From Acidobacteriota bacterium (GTDB lineage: Bacteria > Acidobacteriota > Terriglobia > Bryobacterales > Bryobacteraceae): a DNA stretch of 13,952 bases. The notes below the pieces were generated by a model. It did no database searches, had not been told where the DNA came from, and was given only the letters and a program-made list of their open reading frames with translations. The DNA is taken from the NCBI GenBank assembly GCA_021788955.1, contig JAJYKC010000011.1:1-13952 (forward strand), given 5' to 3'. The position numbers and the translations under genes were made by a program. This document shows positions 6,650-13,952 of the stretch, in pieces (positions within the stretch are counted from its first letter, which is position 1; every line of letters starts with the position of its first letter).

Positions 6650-8494
6650 GTGATCTCGCGGCCTTCCCCTGTTTGTCCGCAGCCCGCCGGCGCCCCGCCG
6701 AAGCTTTCGCGCCGCGCGCTGCTCGCCGGTGCGGCCGCCGGAGCCGCGCTGCGCGGAGCCCCGGAACAACAGCCACGCACCCTGCGCCCGTTCGACTACC
6801 GCGACGTATCGCTCACCAGCGGCCCCCTCTTCGAGCAGTACCGCCGTCTCCACGCCTCCTACCTGAACCTTGACAACAGCAGCTTATTGAAGGTGTATCG
6901 CCAACGGGCCGGGCTTCCGGCGCCGGGAGACGACATGGGCGGTTGGTACGACGCCGACGGCTTCGTTCCCGGCCACCTGCTGGGCCAGTTCATCTCGGGG
7001 CTTTCCCGCATCGCCGCGACAACCGGAGACAAAGCAGCGGCTGCCAAGGCCGGCGATCTCGTCCGCGGATACGCCGCGACCATCGGCCCCGATGGCTATC
7101 CTTACGCGAGCGCGAAGGCATCCACGACGTGGCCGTGCTACATCCTCGACAAGTACGAAATCGGTCTGCTCGACGCCGCGCGGCTCGCCGGAGTCCCCGA
7201 GGCGCTGCCCCTCCTCAGACGCGTCGTCGATGGCGCGCTGCCCTATATCCCCGATCACGTCTACGACCGCGGTCCGGACAGCCCAAAGCAGGCCCCCTAT
7301 GACGAACCCTACATACTCCCCGAAAACCTGTTCCTGGCGGCCGCCCAGACCGGCGAGCGACGCTATCTCGAGATGGCTCGAAAGTATCTGCTCGACCGCG
7401 ATTACTTCGACCCTCTCGCCGCAGGCCGTGACGTGCTCCCCGGCAAGCATGCCTACAGCCACGTGATCGCTCTCAGCTCGGCGGCCAAAGCCTACGAAGT
7501 TCTCGGCGAGACAAAATACCTCGACGCGATCCGAAACGCCTGGGATCTGCTGGAGTCGGACCAGGAGTTCGCCTCCGGCGCCTGGGGCCCGAAAGAAGCC
7601 TTCGTCACCCCGGGCCGCGGCGAACTGGGCGACAGCATCGCCTCCACGCACGACCACTTCGAGACCCCCTGCGGCTACTACGCGCACGCCAAGCTGGCCC
7701 GTTACCTTCTCGCCTTCACCGGCGAAGCGCGCTATGGCGACGGCCTCGAGAAGGTGCTCTTCAACACCGTGCTCGGCGCGACGGATCCCGACGGCCAGTG
7801 AAACTTCTTCTACTACTCGGACTATCACGACGGGGCGCGCAAGGGCTATTACAAAAGGAAATGGCCGTGCTGCGCCGGCACGCTGCTGCAGTCGGTGGCC
7901 GACTATCCGCTGAACCTGTATTTCGCCGGCGCGGATTCGCTCTGGGTGAACTTCTACGCGGGTTCGAGGCTTCGCTGGAACGCGCTTGGAACGCCGATCG
8001 AAATCGTGCAAACCACTTCCTATCCGGAACGCGAGCAGGTTGAACTTCGCGTAACATCGGGCTCCCCGAGCGAGTTCACGCTACGCCTGCGCATCCCCTC
8101 CTGGGCCGAAGGGGCGGAAATTCGCCTCAACGGAAAACCGGCGCCGGTGGAAGCGCGCCCCGGCCAATTCGCAAGCCTGCGGCGAAAGTGGCAAAACAAC
8201 GACACGGTTGAGATCCATCTTCCATTCCGCTTTCGCACCGCGCCCGTTGACAGCCGCCATCCCGATCTCGTGGCGCTGATGTACGGCCCGCTGATGATGG
8301 TGGCGCTCGAACCGCTGAGTGGACTCCGCCTCAGCGCGAAGACGATCCGATCCTTGCGCCCGGCGCCCGGCCGCGTGCTGGAATTCATTTCCCCCACCTC
8401 CGCCGGCGATGTCCGCTGGATGCCCTTCTATCGCGTGCAAGCGGAAACTTACACAACGTACCTGCGATGGGTGCGGGAAACGGCGGAGGGCTGA
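6650..8494 (+). pseudogene. GH127-like (DUF1680) glycoside hydrolase split by one in-frame TGA
   Basis: One reading frame of about 615 codons encodes a secreted GH127-type (alpha/alpha)6-barrel enzyme, a family that includes beta-L-arabinofuranosidases and an aceric acid hydrolase. Seen, counting from GTG 6650: Tat-type signal LSRRALLAGAAAGAA (RR at 21-22); DVSLTSGPLFEQYRR; HFETPCGYYAH with E338 and C341; KWPCCAGTLLQ with C407 and C408. These correspond to the zinc ligands and cysteine nucleophile of the family. Codon 384 (7799-7801) is TGA; the frame then continues cleanly with NFFYYSDYHDG to 8494. The first fragment alone lacks C407/C408 and could not be active. Both halves look otherwise intact, so the stop is recent, a sequencing error, or read through. 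The start is uncertain: GTG 6650 has GGGGAG 15 nt upstream; GTG 6608 and ATG 6551 are in-frame alternatives. It is first in the acid-sugar operon. Confidence 0.8.
7799..7801 (+). other. in-frame TGA interrupting the GH127-like gene
   Basis: The context is GATDPDGQ, stop, NFFYYSDY, with no frameshift and homologous sequence on both sides. A single transition would create it from TGG (Trp) or CGA (Arg). It lies between zinc-ligand region E338/C341 and cysteines C407/C408. No clear SECIS-like hairpin follows, and the position is not a catalytic cysteine, so selenocysteine is unlikely. Confidence 0.85.
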
Positions 8495-8518
8495 GGCGAG
8501 CGTCTCCGGCGAATTGCA

Positions 8519-9781
8519 TTGAGCGAGAGAATCCGGGCGAGTTATTGGATCCAAACTCCGTTTCCGGTTGAGGAAGCGGCAGCCGTGATGGCCGGCGAAC
8601 AATCCACCGGCACGTTCATGCGCGTGCCCGGCGAGACCGACGAGCTGCGTGAACGCTACGGCGCGCGCGTTGAATCGATCGAAGAGCGCGAACCCTGCGA
8701 TGCGCCAGCGCTGCCCGGAGCCGCAGCGCCCCACGCCGGATCGCGCTACCGCACCGCCGAAGTGGCGCTCTCCTGGCCGATCGAAAACATGGGCCCGTCC
8801 TTGCCGAACCTGCTGGCCACGATAGCGGGGAATCTGTTCGAACTCCGCGCCTTCTCCGGCTTGCGCTTGCTCGACCTCGCTCTGCCCGACGCATTCGCCC
8901 ACCGCTATCCGGGCCCGCGCTTCGGCGTGGCGGGCACCAGAAAGCTCTCCGGCGTTTTCGGCCGCCCGCTCATCGGCACCATCATCAAGCCGAGCGTGGG
9001 GATGACGCCCGAAGAAACCGCCGCGCTGGTCGCCAAGGCCGCCGCCGCCGGCATCGACTTCGTCAAGGACGATGAACTCCAGGCCGAGGGTCCGCATTGC
9101 CCTTTCGCGCAACGCTTCAAAGCCGTCTCCACGGTGCTTGACGCACACGCTCAAGCAACCGGCCGGCGGGTGATGTACGCAGTAAACATCACCGGCGAGA
9201 TCGACGAAATGCTGCACCGCTGCGAGCAGGTGTCTTCGGCGGGCGGCACCTGCGTCATGGTGAGCTTGAACAGCATCGGACTGCCGGCCCTGACAGCCCT
9301 GCGGCCGCGCTGCGACGTGGCGATCCACGGCCACCGCAACGGCTGGGGCGTGTTCAGCCGCTCCCCGGGCGTAGGCATGAGTTACATCGCGTATCAAAAA
9401 CTATGGCGGCTCGCGGGCGCCGATCACTTACATGTCAACGGTCTTGAAAACAAATTCTGCGAGTCCGACGAATCCGTGATCGCCTCGGCGCGCGCGTGTC
9501 TCTCGCCGATGTTTTCGCTGCCCGGCCGCGGCTGCGAAGTGATGCCTGTGTTCAGTTCCGGCCAGTCCGCCAAACAGGCCGCGGCCACATTCGCCGCGCT
9601 TGGTACGACCGATCTCATCTACGCCTGCGGGGGAGGAATCATGGCCCACCCGGGAGGCATCGCCGCCGGTGTGGCGAGCGTCCGGCAGGCCTGGGAAGCC
9701 GCGGTGGCCGGCATCGACCTGGACGAATACGCGCGCGGGCACGCTGAGCTTCGCGAGGCGCTGGCACGGTTCCGGAAATGA
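8519..9781 (+). CDS. RuBisCO-like protein, probable acid-sugar phosphate decarboxylase or hydrolase
   Basis: A 420-residue member of the RuBisCO large-chain superfamily. With spinach equivalents, the active-site set is: E27 (E60) and T32 (T65) in GEQSTGTF; N105 (N123) in AGNLFEL; K157 (K175) in TIIKPSVG; K183, D185, E186 (K201, D203, E204) in DFVKDDE; H272, R273 (H294, R295) in IHGHRNGWG; H305 (H327) and K312 (loop 6 K334) in HLHVNGLENK; S346/G348 (S379/G381); and GGG near 371. The visible loss is K177, here S159. The HGHRNGWG block and shape resemble OiaX/OiaT RLPs of D-apionate catabolism, which act on 3-oxo-isoapionate 4-phosphate (decarboxylation, or hydrolysis to glycolate plus 3-phosphoglycerate), rather than CO2-fixing RuBisCO. 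TTG start chosen because family homology begins at RASYWIQTPFP. It is 24 bp after the glycosidase and overlaps the kinase start (ATGA). The exact reaction is inferred. Confidence 0.88.
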   Translation: MSERIRASYWIQTPFPVEEAAAVMAGEQSTGTFMRVPGETDELRERYGARVESIEEREPCDAPALPGAAAPHAGSRYRTAEVALSWPIENMGPSLPNLLATIAGNLFELRAFSGLRLLDLALPDAFAHRYPGPRFGVAGTRKLSGVFGRPLIGTIIKPSVGMTPEETAALVAKAAAAGIDFVKDDELQAEGPHCPFAQRFKAVSTVLDAHAQATGRRVMYAVNITGEIDEMLHRCEQVSSAGGTCVMVSLNSIGLPALTALRPRCDVAIHGHRNGWGVFSRSPGVGMSYIAYQKLWRLAGADHLHVNGLENKFCESDESVIASARACLSPMFSLPGRGCEVMPVFSSGQSAKQAAATFAALGTTDLIYACGGGIMAHPGGIAAGVASVRQAWEAAVAGIDLDEYARGHAELREALARFRK

Positions 9782-11097
9782 GCCACGCGCAAGAACGCCG
9801 GCCGCTGTTCAGTTTCTACGGGGACGACTTCACCGGCTCCACCGACGTTCTGGAAGCTTTCGGAACCGCGGGCGTTCCCGCGGTGCTGTTCCTGAAGCCT
9901 CCGGATGACGGCCTTCGGCGGCGGTCCGAAGGCTGCCTCGCCGTGGGCCTGGCCGGGGAGAGCCGAAGCCGCTCGCCCGAATGGATGCGGCGCGAGTTGC
10001 CCGCGCTGTTCGAGCGAATGGCAAGCTTCGGCGCGCCCATCTTCCAGTACAAAGTGTGTTCCACCTTTGACAGCGCCCCTGAAACTGGCAGCATCGGCTG
10101 CGCCATCGAGATCGGGCGTCAGGTCTTCGGCTCGCGCATCGTGCCGGTGATTCCGGCGGCGCCGCGCCTCGGGCGCTTCGTGGTGTTTTCCAATCTTTTC
10201 GCCAATGAGGAGGGCAAGACCTACCGGATCGACCGTCATCCCACGATGCGCCATCATCCTGTGACACCCATGACCGAGAGCGACCTCCGGCTGCACCTGG
10301 CGCAACAGACGGCGCTTCGAATCGCCGCGTTTGACCTGCCGGGACTCTGCGCCGGCGACGCGGCATGGGAGCGCGTGCTCGCTGCGCGGCCGGACATGGT
10401 GCTCTTCGATGGTGTCGAGGAAGAAACGCTCGTCGCCTCGGCCCGCCGTGTGTGGGAGAACCGGACGGCCCTGCCTTTTGCCGTCGCCGCTTCCGGCTTC
10501 ACCTACGGTCTGATCGAGCACTGGCGGCGCAGCGGCCTGATCTCCGGCGCCGAGCCGCCGCTCCAAACGCCCGCTGCCGACAGGATCCTCGTGCTGTCCG
10601 GAAGCTGCTCGCCCGTGACAGAACGCCAGCTTCGCCACGCGCTCGCCAACGGTTTCGCCGGCGTGCGCGTGGACGCCGCGCGCCTCCTCTATGGCAGTGA
10701 AACCGAAACCTATGCCGCCGGACTCATCGCGGAATCCGCTGGCCATCTGAACGCCGGCCGCAGTGCGGTGCTTTATTCCGCACTCGGCCCAGGAGATTGC
10801 GGCTCCAATGTGGACCGCGCCGCGTTGGCGCGTGGCTGCGGGCGCCTCACGAAGGAGTTGGTCGCCCGCAGCGGCGTGCGGCGTCTTGTCGTGGCCGGAG
10901 GCGACACGGCAAGCCACGCGGTGCGCGAACTTGATCTCGGCGCGCTCTGTTTCGCGGCCCGCGCCGCCACCGGCGCGCCGCTGTGCCGGGCGCACAGCGA
11001 TGATGCCGCCTTCGATGGACTGGAACTCGTGCTCAAAGGCGGGCAGGTCGGCGGAGAGACATTTTTCTTAGATATGTTGCAAGGTACGGAGAGCTAA
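9778..11097 (+). CDS. DUF1537 four-carbon acid sugar kinase family protein
   Basis: A 439-residue two-domain kinase. The N-terminal acid-sugar-binding domain opens with FSFYGDDFTGSTDVLEAFG (residues 11-29; D16/D17 and T19 form the family DDxTG motif). The C-terminal nucleotide-binding domain carries VVAGGDTASHAV (about 371-383, usually GGETS in the family) and LVLKGGQVGGETFFLDM at the end (glycine-rich ATP loop, about 417-433). Family members phosphorylate D-threonate, 3-oxo-tetronates or 3-oxo-isoapionate (OiaK). Pairing with an RLP, and the absence of PdxA2 or a class II aldolase nearby, favours an OiaK-like role making the RLP's phosphorylated substrate. The start overlaps the RLP stop (ATGA), so the two are translationally coupled. 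Function by context; family certain. Confidence 0.9.
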   Translation: MSHAQERRPLFSFYGDDFTGSTDVLEAFGTAGVPAVLFLKPPDDGLRRRSEGCLAVGLAGESRSRSPEWMRRELPALFERMASFGAPIFQYKVCSTFDSAPETGSIGCAIEIGRQVFGSRIVPVIPAAPRLGRFVVFSNLFANEEGKTYRIDRHPTMRHHPVTPMTESDLRLHLAQQTALRIAAFDLPGLCAGDAAWERVLAARPDMVLFDGVEEETLVASARRVWENRTALPFAVAASGFTYGLIEHWRRSGLISGAEPPLQTPAADRILVLSGSCSPVTERQLRHALANGFAGVRVDAARLLYGSETETYAAGLIAESAGHLNAGRSAVLYSALGPGDCGSNVDRAALARGCGRLTKELVARSGVRRLVVAGGDTASHAVRELDLGALCFAARAATGAPLCRAHSDDAAFDGLELVLKGGQVGGETFFLDMLQGTES

Positions 11098-11101
11098 ATT
11101 C

Positions 11102-11782
11102 ATGGCCGTCACAGTCGCCTACATTCATACAAGTCATGTCCTGATTCCGATATTCAGCGAGATCTCCCGGCGCGAAATGCCCGGAGTCGAGCAATTTCAC
11201 ATGGTGGACGAAAGCCTGATCAAGAACACGATTCGCGACCGGCGCCTTACGCCAACTACAACGCGCCGCGTCATCGGGATGGTGCAGTTGGCTCGCGAAG
11301 GCGGCGCGGACGCTGTCGTCGTCACGTGTTCGTCCATCGGTCCGGCGGCCGCGATCGCCAGCCGATTATTCGAATTTCCCGTCGTGCGCGTCGATGACGC
11401 GATGGCCGAGGAGGCCGTGCGCGCCGGACGCAGAATCGGAGTCGCCGCCACGCTGCGCACCACGCTCGAGCCGACACTGGCCCTGCTCAAAGAGAAGGCC
11501 GAAGCCACACATCGCGATGTCGAGTTGGTCGAATCGCTCTGCGAAGGCGCCTTCGAGGCCGTCGTCGCCGGGGACCGCGCCCGGCACGACCTCATGCTGT
11601 GCGAGTCGCTCCGCAAACTGATGGCGGAAGTCGACGTCGTGGTCCTCGCCCAGGCTTCGATGGCCGGTGTCGTCGACGCCATGCCTGATAAGCCCACGAC
11701 GCCGCCGATTCTAACCAGCCCGGAACGCGCCGTGCGCCGCGCCCGCCAACTGCTGTTCCCCACTTCGGCGGACGTAGAGTAG
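11102..11782 (+). CDS. Asp/Glu racemase-fold protein with a single catalytic cysteine
   Basis: A 226-residue member of the aspartate/glutamate/hydantoin racemase superfamily. Seen: an N-terminal strand VAYIHTSHVLIPIF; VVVTCSSIGPAA with C76, the first catalytic cysteine; FPVVRVDDAMAEEAVRAGRR; IGVAATLRTTLEPT; and VVVLAQASMAGVVD (180-193), where the second catalytic cysteine (usually GCT) is replaced by Q184 or A185. Two-base racemases need both cysteines; relatives with one cysteine include arylmalonate decarboxylase, which retains the other one. So this is probably a decarboxylase, isomerase or lyase rather than an amino-acid racemase. It starts 4 bp after the kinase and ends 7 bp before the transporter, which ties it to acid-sugar catabolism. 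Substrate unknown. Confidence 0.85.
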   Translation: MAVTVAYIHTSHVLIPIFSEISRREMPGVEQFHMVDESLIKNTIRDRRLTPTTTRRVIGMVQLAREGGADAVVVTCSSIGPAAAIASRLFEFPVVRVDDAMAEEAVRAGRRIGVAATLRTTLEPTLALLKEKAEATHRDVELVESLCEGAFEAVVAGDRARHDLMLCESLRKLMAEVDVVVLAQASMAGVVDAMPDKPTTPPILTSPERAVRRARQLLFPTSADVE

Positions 11783-11789
11783 AACCACC

Positions 11790-13061
11790 GTGAGGCGGCG
11801 CGGCATCGTCCTCGTCTTTCTTTCGTCCCTGTCGGTCCTGACGTTTCTGGACCGTCTCTGCATCGCCGTGGCCGGTCCGAGGATCCAGCGGGATCTCGCC
11901 TTGACGCCCGAACTCTGGGGCTGGGTGCTGGGCGCCTTCGCGCTCGCCTACGGTCTCTTCGAAATCCCTTCCGGGGCGTCCGGGGACCGCACCGGGCCCC
12001 GAAGCGCACTCTCGCGCATCGTCCTCTGGTGGAGTTGTTTCACCGCTCTCACCGGCGCGGCGGCGGGATTCCGGTCGCTCGTGGCAACCCAGTTCCTGTT
12101 TGGAGCCGGTGAGGCCGGCGCATACCCCAATGCCGCCGGCGTTATCGCGCGCTGGTTTCCGCACCACGAACGGGCGCACGCGCAAGGCGCCGTTTGGGCG
12201 TCGAGCCGCCTCGGCGGCGCCCTCGCCCCTCTCCTCATCGTTCCCTTGCTCGGCATCGCCGGCTGGCGCGCCACCTTCGTGCTTCTCGGCGCTATGGGCG
12301 TCGTGTGGGCGCTGTCCTGGCGCGCCTGGTTTCACGATCATCCTTACGAACAACCCGGCATCACCGCCGCCGAACTTGCCGAAATCGGCCCGCCACACTC
12401 CCGCGCGGGCCGCCACAACGGTCCCTGGCGCGCGCTATTTGCGCACCGTCAGATCTGGCTGCTGGCCGCGATGTACTGGTGCTACGTCTGGGCGTCGTGG
12501 TTCTACTTCACCTGGTTTCCGACTTACCTCGTTCGCGGCGCCGGCTTCACTGAGCGCGAAATGGCCCTCGTTTCCGCGCTCCCCTTCGTGCTCGGCTGCT
12601 GCGGAAACCTCGCCGGCGGCGTACTCAGTGACCGTCTCACCGCGCGCTTCGGCCCTAAAATCGGCCGCAGCGCACTCGGCTCCGCTAGTCTCGCTGCATC
12701 GAGCGCCCTCATCCTCGCCCTGGCCTTGAGCAGTCACAAGCGCGGTGTCATCCTGTTGTCGGCCGCAGGATTCGGTGTGCTTGACCTCATGCTCCCCGCG
12801 GCCTGGAGCGCCTGCGTCGACATCGGCCGCTCTTACGCCGGTGTTGTATCCGCCGTCATGAATTCAGCCGGCCTTTTCGGCGGCTTCGTCTGCACCGTTC
12901 TGTTCGGATATCTGGTCCGCCGCACCGGCTCCTACCGCGCGCCCATCGCTCTCATCGCCGTCATGGTGCTCGCCGCCGCCATCCTGTTTCTATTCATCAA
13001 CCCGGGCGAGCCCTTGTTCGAAACGGAACTGGAGGGAAGCTCGCGCGTGGCCGCGGCCTGA
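11790..13061 (+). CDS. MFS transporter, ACS-like (anion:cation symporter) family
   Basis: A 423-residue inner-membrane permease with about 12 membrane segments. Seen: FLDRLCIAVAGP in TM1 (D21, R22); the loop 2-3 signature GASGDRTGPR (62-71); RFLFG-type TM4 ending GAGEAGAYPNAAGVIARWFP (105-124), typical of the hexuronate/glucarate/phthalate transporter group; a hydrophilic centre HDHPYEQPGITAAELAEIG (182-200); and a second six-helix half. ACS proteins import organic anions with a proton or cation, so uptake of the sugar acid used by the RLP/kinase/racemase-fold genes fits. The start is GTG (11790), 7 bp after the previous stop with only a weak ribosome binding site; the start suits the family N-terminus. 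Substrate inferred from neighbours. Confidence 0.9.
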   Translation: MRRRGIVLVFLSSLSVLTFLDRLCIAVAGPRIQRDLALTPELWGWVLGAFALAYGLFEIPSGASGDRTGPRSALSRIVLWWSCFTALTGAAAGFRSLVATQFLFGAGEAGAYPNAAGVIARWFPHHERAHAQGAVWASSRLGGALAPLLIVPLLGIAGWRATFVLLGAMGVVWALSWRAWFHDHPYEQPGITAAELAEIGPPHSRAGRHNGPWRALFAHRQIWLLAAMYWCYVWASWFYFTWFPTYLVRGAGFTEREMALVSALPFVLGCCGNLAGGVLSDRLTARFGPKIGRSALGSASLAASSALILALALSSHKRGVILLSAAGFGVLDLMLPAAWSACVDIGRSYAGVVSAVMNSAGLFGGFVCTVLFGYLVRRTGSYRAPIALIAVMVLAAAILFLFINPGEPLFETELEGSSRVAAA

Positions 13062-13062
13062 G

Positions 13063-13077
13063 GCTTGTTATGCAAGC
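13063..13077. terminator. weak hairpin between convergent genes
   Basis: GCTTG and CAAGC form a 5-bp stem with a 5-base loop in the 15-bp gap between the transporter stop and the stop of the converging hydratase gene. There is no T-run on either side, so it is a poor intrinsic terminator. It is listed only because nothing else separates the two transcripts. Confidence 0.25.
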
Positions 13078-13523
13078 TACGCCTGCCGGCGCTTCGCCAT
13101 CAGCAGATGCTCGCACACCAAAACCAGTTCCCCGCGCTGGTTCTTCGCCTCGCACGACTCCACCACAATGCCGTGCGCCGGAGACTTCGGGCTGTCTCGC
13201 TTCCCTTTGATCGTCACCGTCACCGTAATCGTGTCCCCAATAAAGACGGGCTGGAGAAATCGCAGGCGGTCGTACCCATACGAAAACGCCTCCGGATTCA
13301 CCGCCCCGGCCGTGAGACCCACTGCCACGCTGAAGATCAGCGTCCCGTGAGCGATGCGCTGGCCGAACGGCTGCGTTTTGCACCACTCGGCGTCCATGTG
13401 GTGCGGATAAAAATCGCCAGTCTGTCCCGCGTGGATGACAATATCGGCTTCCGATATCGTCCGGCCCAGCGTCTGCCGCGTTTCCCCGACGGCGTAATCC
13501 TCAAAAAATCGCGGTTCGATCAA
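13077..13523 (-). CDS. MaoC-type hotdog-fold acyl dehydratase
   Basis: A 148-residue single hotdog domain of the MaoC / (R)-specific enoyl-CoA hydratase family; such enzymes add water to or remove it from acyl-CoA thioesters in the cytoplasm. Seen: [20 protein letters not shown] (6-25); the hydratase motif [13 protein letters not shown] with D37 and H42 as the catalytic pair (the usual asparagine is Y39); [13 protein letters not shown] (53-65); and [17 protein letters not shown] (89-105). The TTG start at 13523 is firm because AAGGAG lies 6 nt upstream and the family N-terminus begins there. It is transcribed toward the transporter gene, so it is not in that operon. Substrate unknown; no other acyl-CoA genes are in view. 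Confidence 0.9.
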   Translation of the reverse strand: MIEPRFFEDYAVGETRQTLGRTISEADIVIHAGQTGDFYPHHMDAEWCKTQPFGQRIAHGTLIFSVAVGLTAGAVNPEAFSYGYDRLRFLQPVFIGDTITVTVTIKGKRDSPKSPAHGIVVESCEAKNQRGELVLVCEHLLMAKRRQA

Positions 13524-13529
13524 CCTTTA

Positions 13530-13535
13530 CTCCTT
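13530..13535 (-). promoter_or_regulatory. ribosome binding site fixing the TTG start of the MaoC gene
   Basis: AAGGAG on the minus strand with a 6-nt spacer to the TTG at 13523. No ATG or GTG start is available at this position, so this site decides the start. Confidence 0.75.
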
Positions 13536-13575
13536 ACTCGCAAAATGATTCTATAGCAGAAGCACGCCGGCACCG

Positions 13576-13952
13576 ATGAAAACACCAGTCACGCGCCGCT
13601 CGCTTCTGCTGGCCGCCGCCGGCTTACGGGCGCAGACGGAATCCGCAAACGTCTTCGAAACACCCTATAAGTACGGCAAACTGATTCTACAGGCGTCCGA
13701 CGACCTCTCGTCTTTCGACAGCCGCAGCGTCGATTGCCCGTTCGTTTTTCACCATGGGCATAGCTTCTACATGACGTATGTCGGCTTCGACGGCATTGGC
13801 TATCAAACCGGCCTCGCCGCCTCAGAAGACCTGACAACCTGGCGCCGCCTGGGCTGTATCTTGCGGCGTGATCCCTCTTCTCCCGTCATTCGCTATAACG
13901 TCGCGCTGAACTGGATCCTCCGCGAAAACGCGCTCCACTCGCCGGGCCGCGC
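13576..13952 (+). CDS. secreted beta-propeller glycosidase-like protein, 3' end outside window
   Basis: The first 125 complete codons of a gene that runs off the right edge. Residues 1-20 (MKTPVTRRSLLLAAAGLRAQ) form a short export signal with a twin arginine (R7, R8). Then follow LQASDDLSSFDSRSVDCPFV, HHGHSFYMTYVGFDG, YQTGLAASEDLTTWRRLG and VALNWILRENAL. The repeated pattern of inspected-surface, aromatic-rich strands with SEDLTTW is typical of five-bladed beta-propeller glycosidases (GH43, GH117, GH130 types). The family cannot be fixed from this fragment. The ATG at 13576 has no clear ribosome binding site. It is divergent from the MaoC gene across a 52-bp gap in which I see no convincing promoter. 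A polysaccharide-related role fits the GH127-like gene to the left. Confidence 0.65.
   Translation, partial: MKTPVTRRSLLLAAAGLRAQTESANVFETPYKYGKLILQASDDLSSFDSRSVDCPFVFHHGHSFYMTYVGFDGIGYQTGLAASEDLTTWRRLGCILRRDPSSPVIRYNVALNWILRENALHSPGR

Noticed and set aside
7799..7840. TGA as a selenocysteine codon in the GH127-like gene
   Set aside because: No clear SECIS-type hairpin follows the TGA, the position is not a catalytic cysteine of the family, and neighbouring active-site cysteines use TGC.
8519..9781. True CO2-fixing RuBisCO large subunit
   Set aside because: K177 is replaced by Ser, loop regions match acid-sugar RLPs, and neighbours are a DUF1537 kinase, a racemase-fold protein and a sugar-acid transporter, with no phosphoribulokinase or small subunit.

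Overview
The window is GC-rich and densely packed. Tat-type signal sequences, glycoside hydrolases, a gluconate-2-dehydrogenase-subunit-3-like protein and frequent TTG/GTG starts are the style of a soil Acidobacteriota genome (Bryobacter/Solibacter-like). That placement is inferred from protein style only; there is no rRNA or other marker gene here.

Left part (1-6550). A gluconate 2-dehydrogenase subunit 3-like gene with no usable 5' end (197-601, plus strand) converges on a minus-strand operon read from 6550 down to 635. The operon order is a cysteine-free ArsR-family regulator, dabA (DUF2309, zinc site visible), dabB (NuoL-like) and a second, more divergent NuoL/NuoM-like membrane subunit. 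dabA/dabB form the DAB inorganic-carbon accumulation complex, thought to couple vectorial CO2 hydration to an ion gradient. An imperfect 24-bp palindrome lies in the spacer of, and reaches into the -10 and -35 boxes of, a good sigma70-like promoter just in front of the regulator gene. This predicts autorepression of the whole operon and a nearly leaderless message.

Right part (about 6650-13061, plus strand). Five closely spaced genes form a probable acid-sugar catabolic operon: a GH127-like (DUF1680) glycosidase split by one in-frame TGA, a RuBisCO-like protein (RLP), a DUF1537 four-carbon acid-sugar kinase, an Asp/Glu-racemase-fold protein with only one of the two catalytic cysteines, and an ACS-type MFS transporter. 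RLP plus DUF1537 kinase matches the known 3-oxo-isoapionate (D-apiose/apionate) pathways (OiaX or OiaT with OiaK). The one-cysteine racemase-fold protein is not, to my knowledge, a described member of that pathway. It makes this the best candidate for something undescribed.

Right end. A minus-strand MaoC-type hydratase (TTG start with a strong ribosome binding site) converges on the transporter gene. A beta-propeller glycosidase-like gene starts at 13576 and runs off the window.
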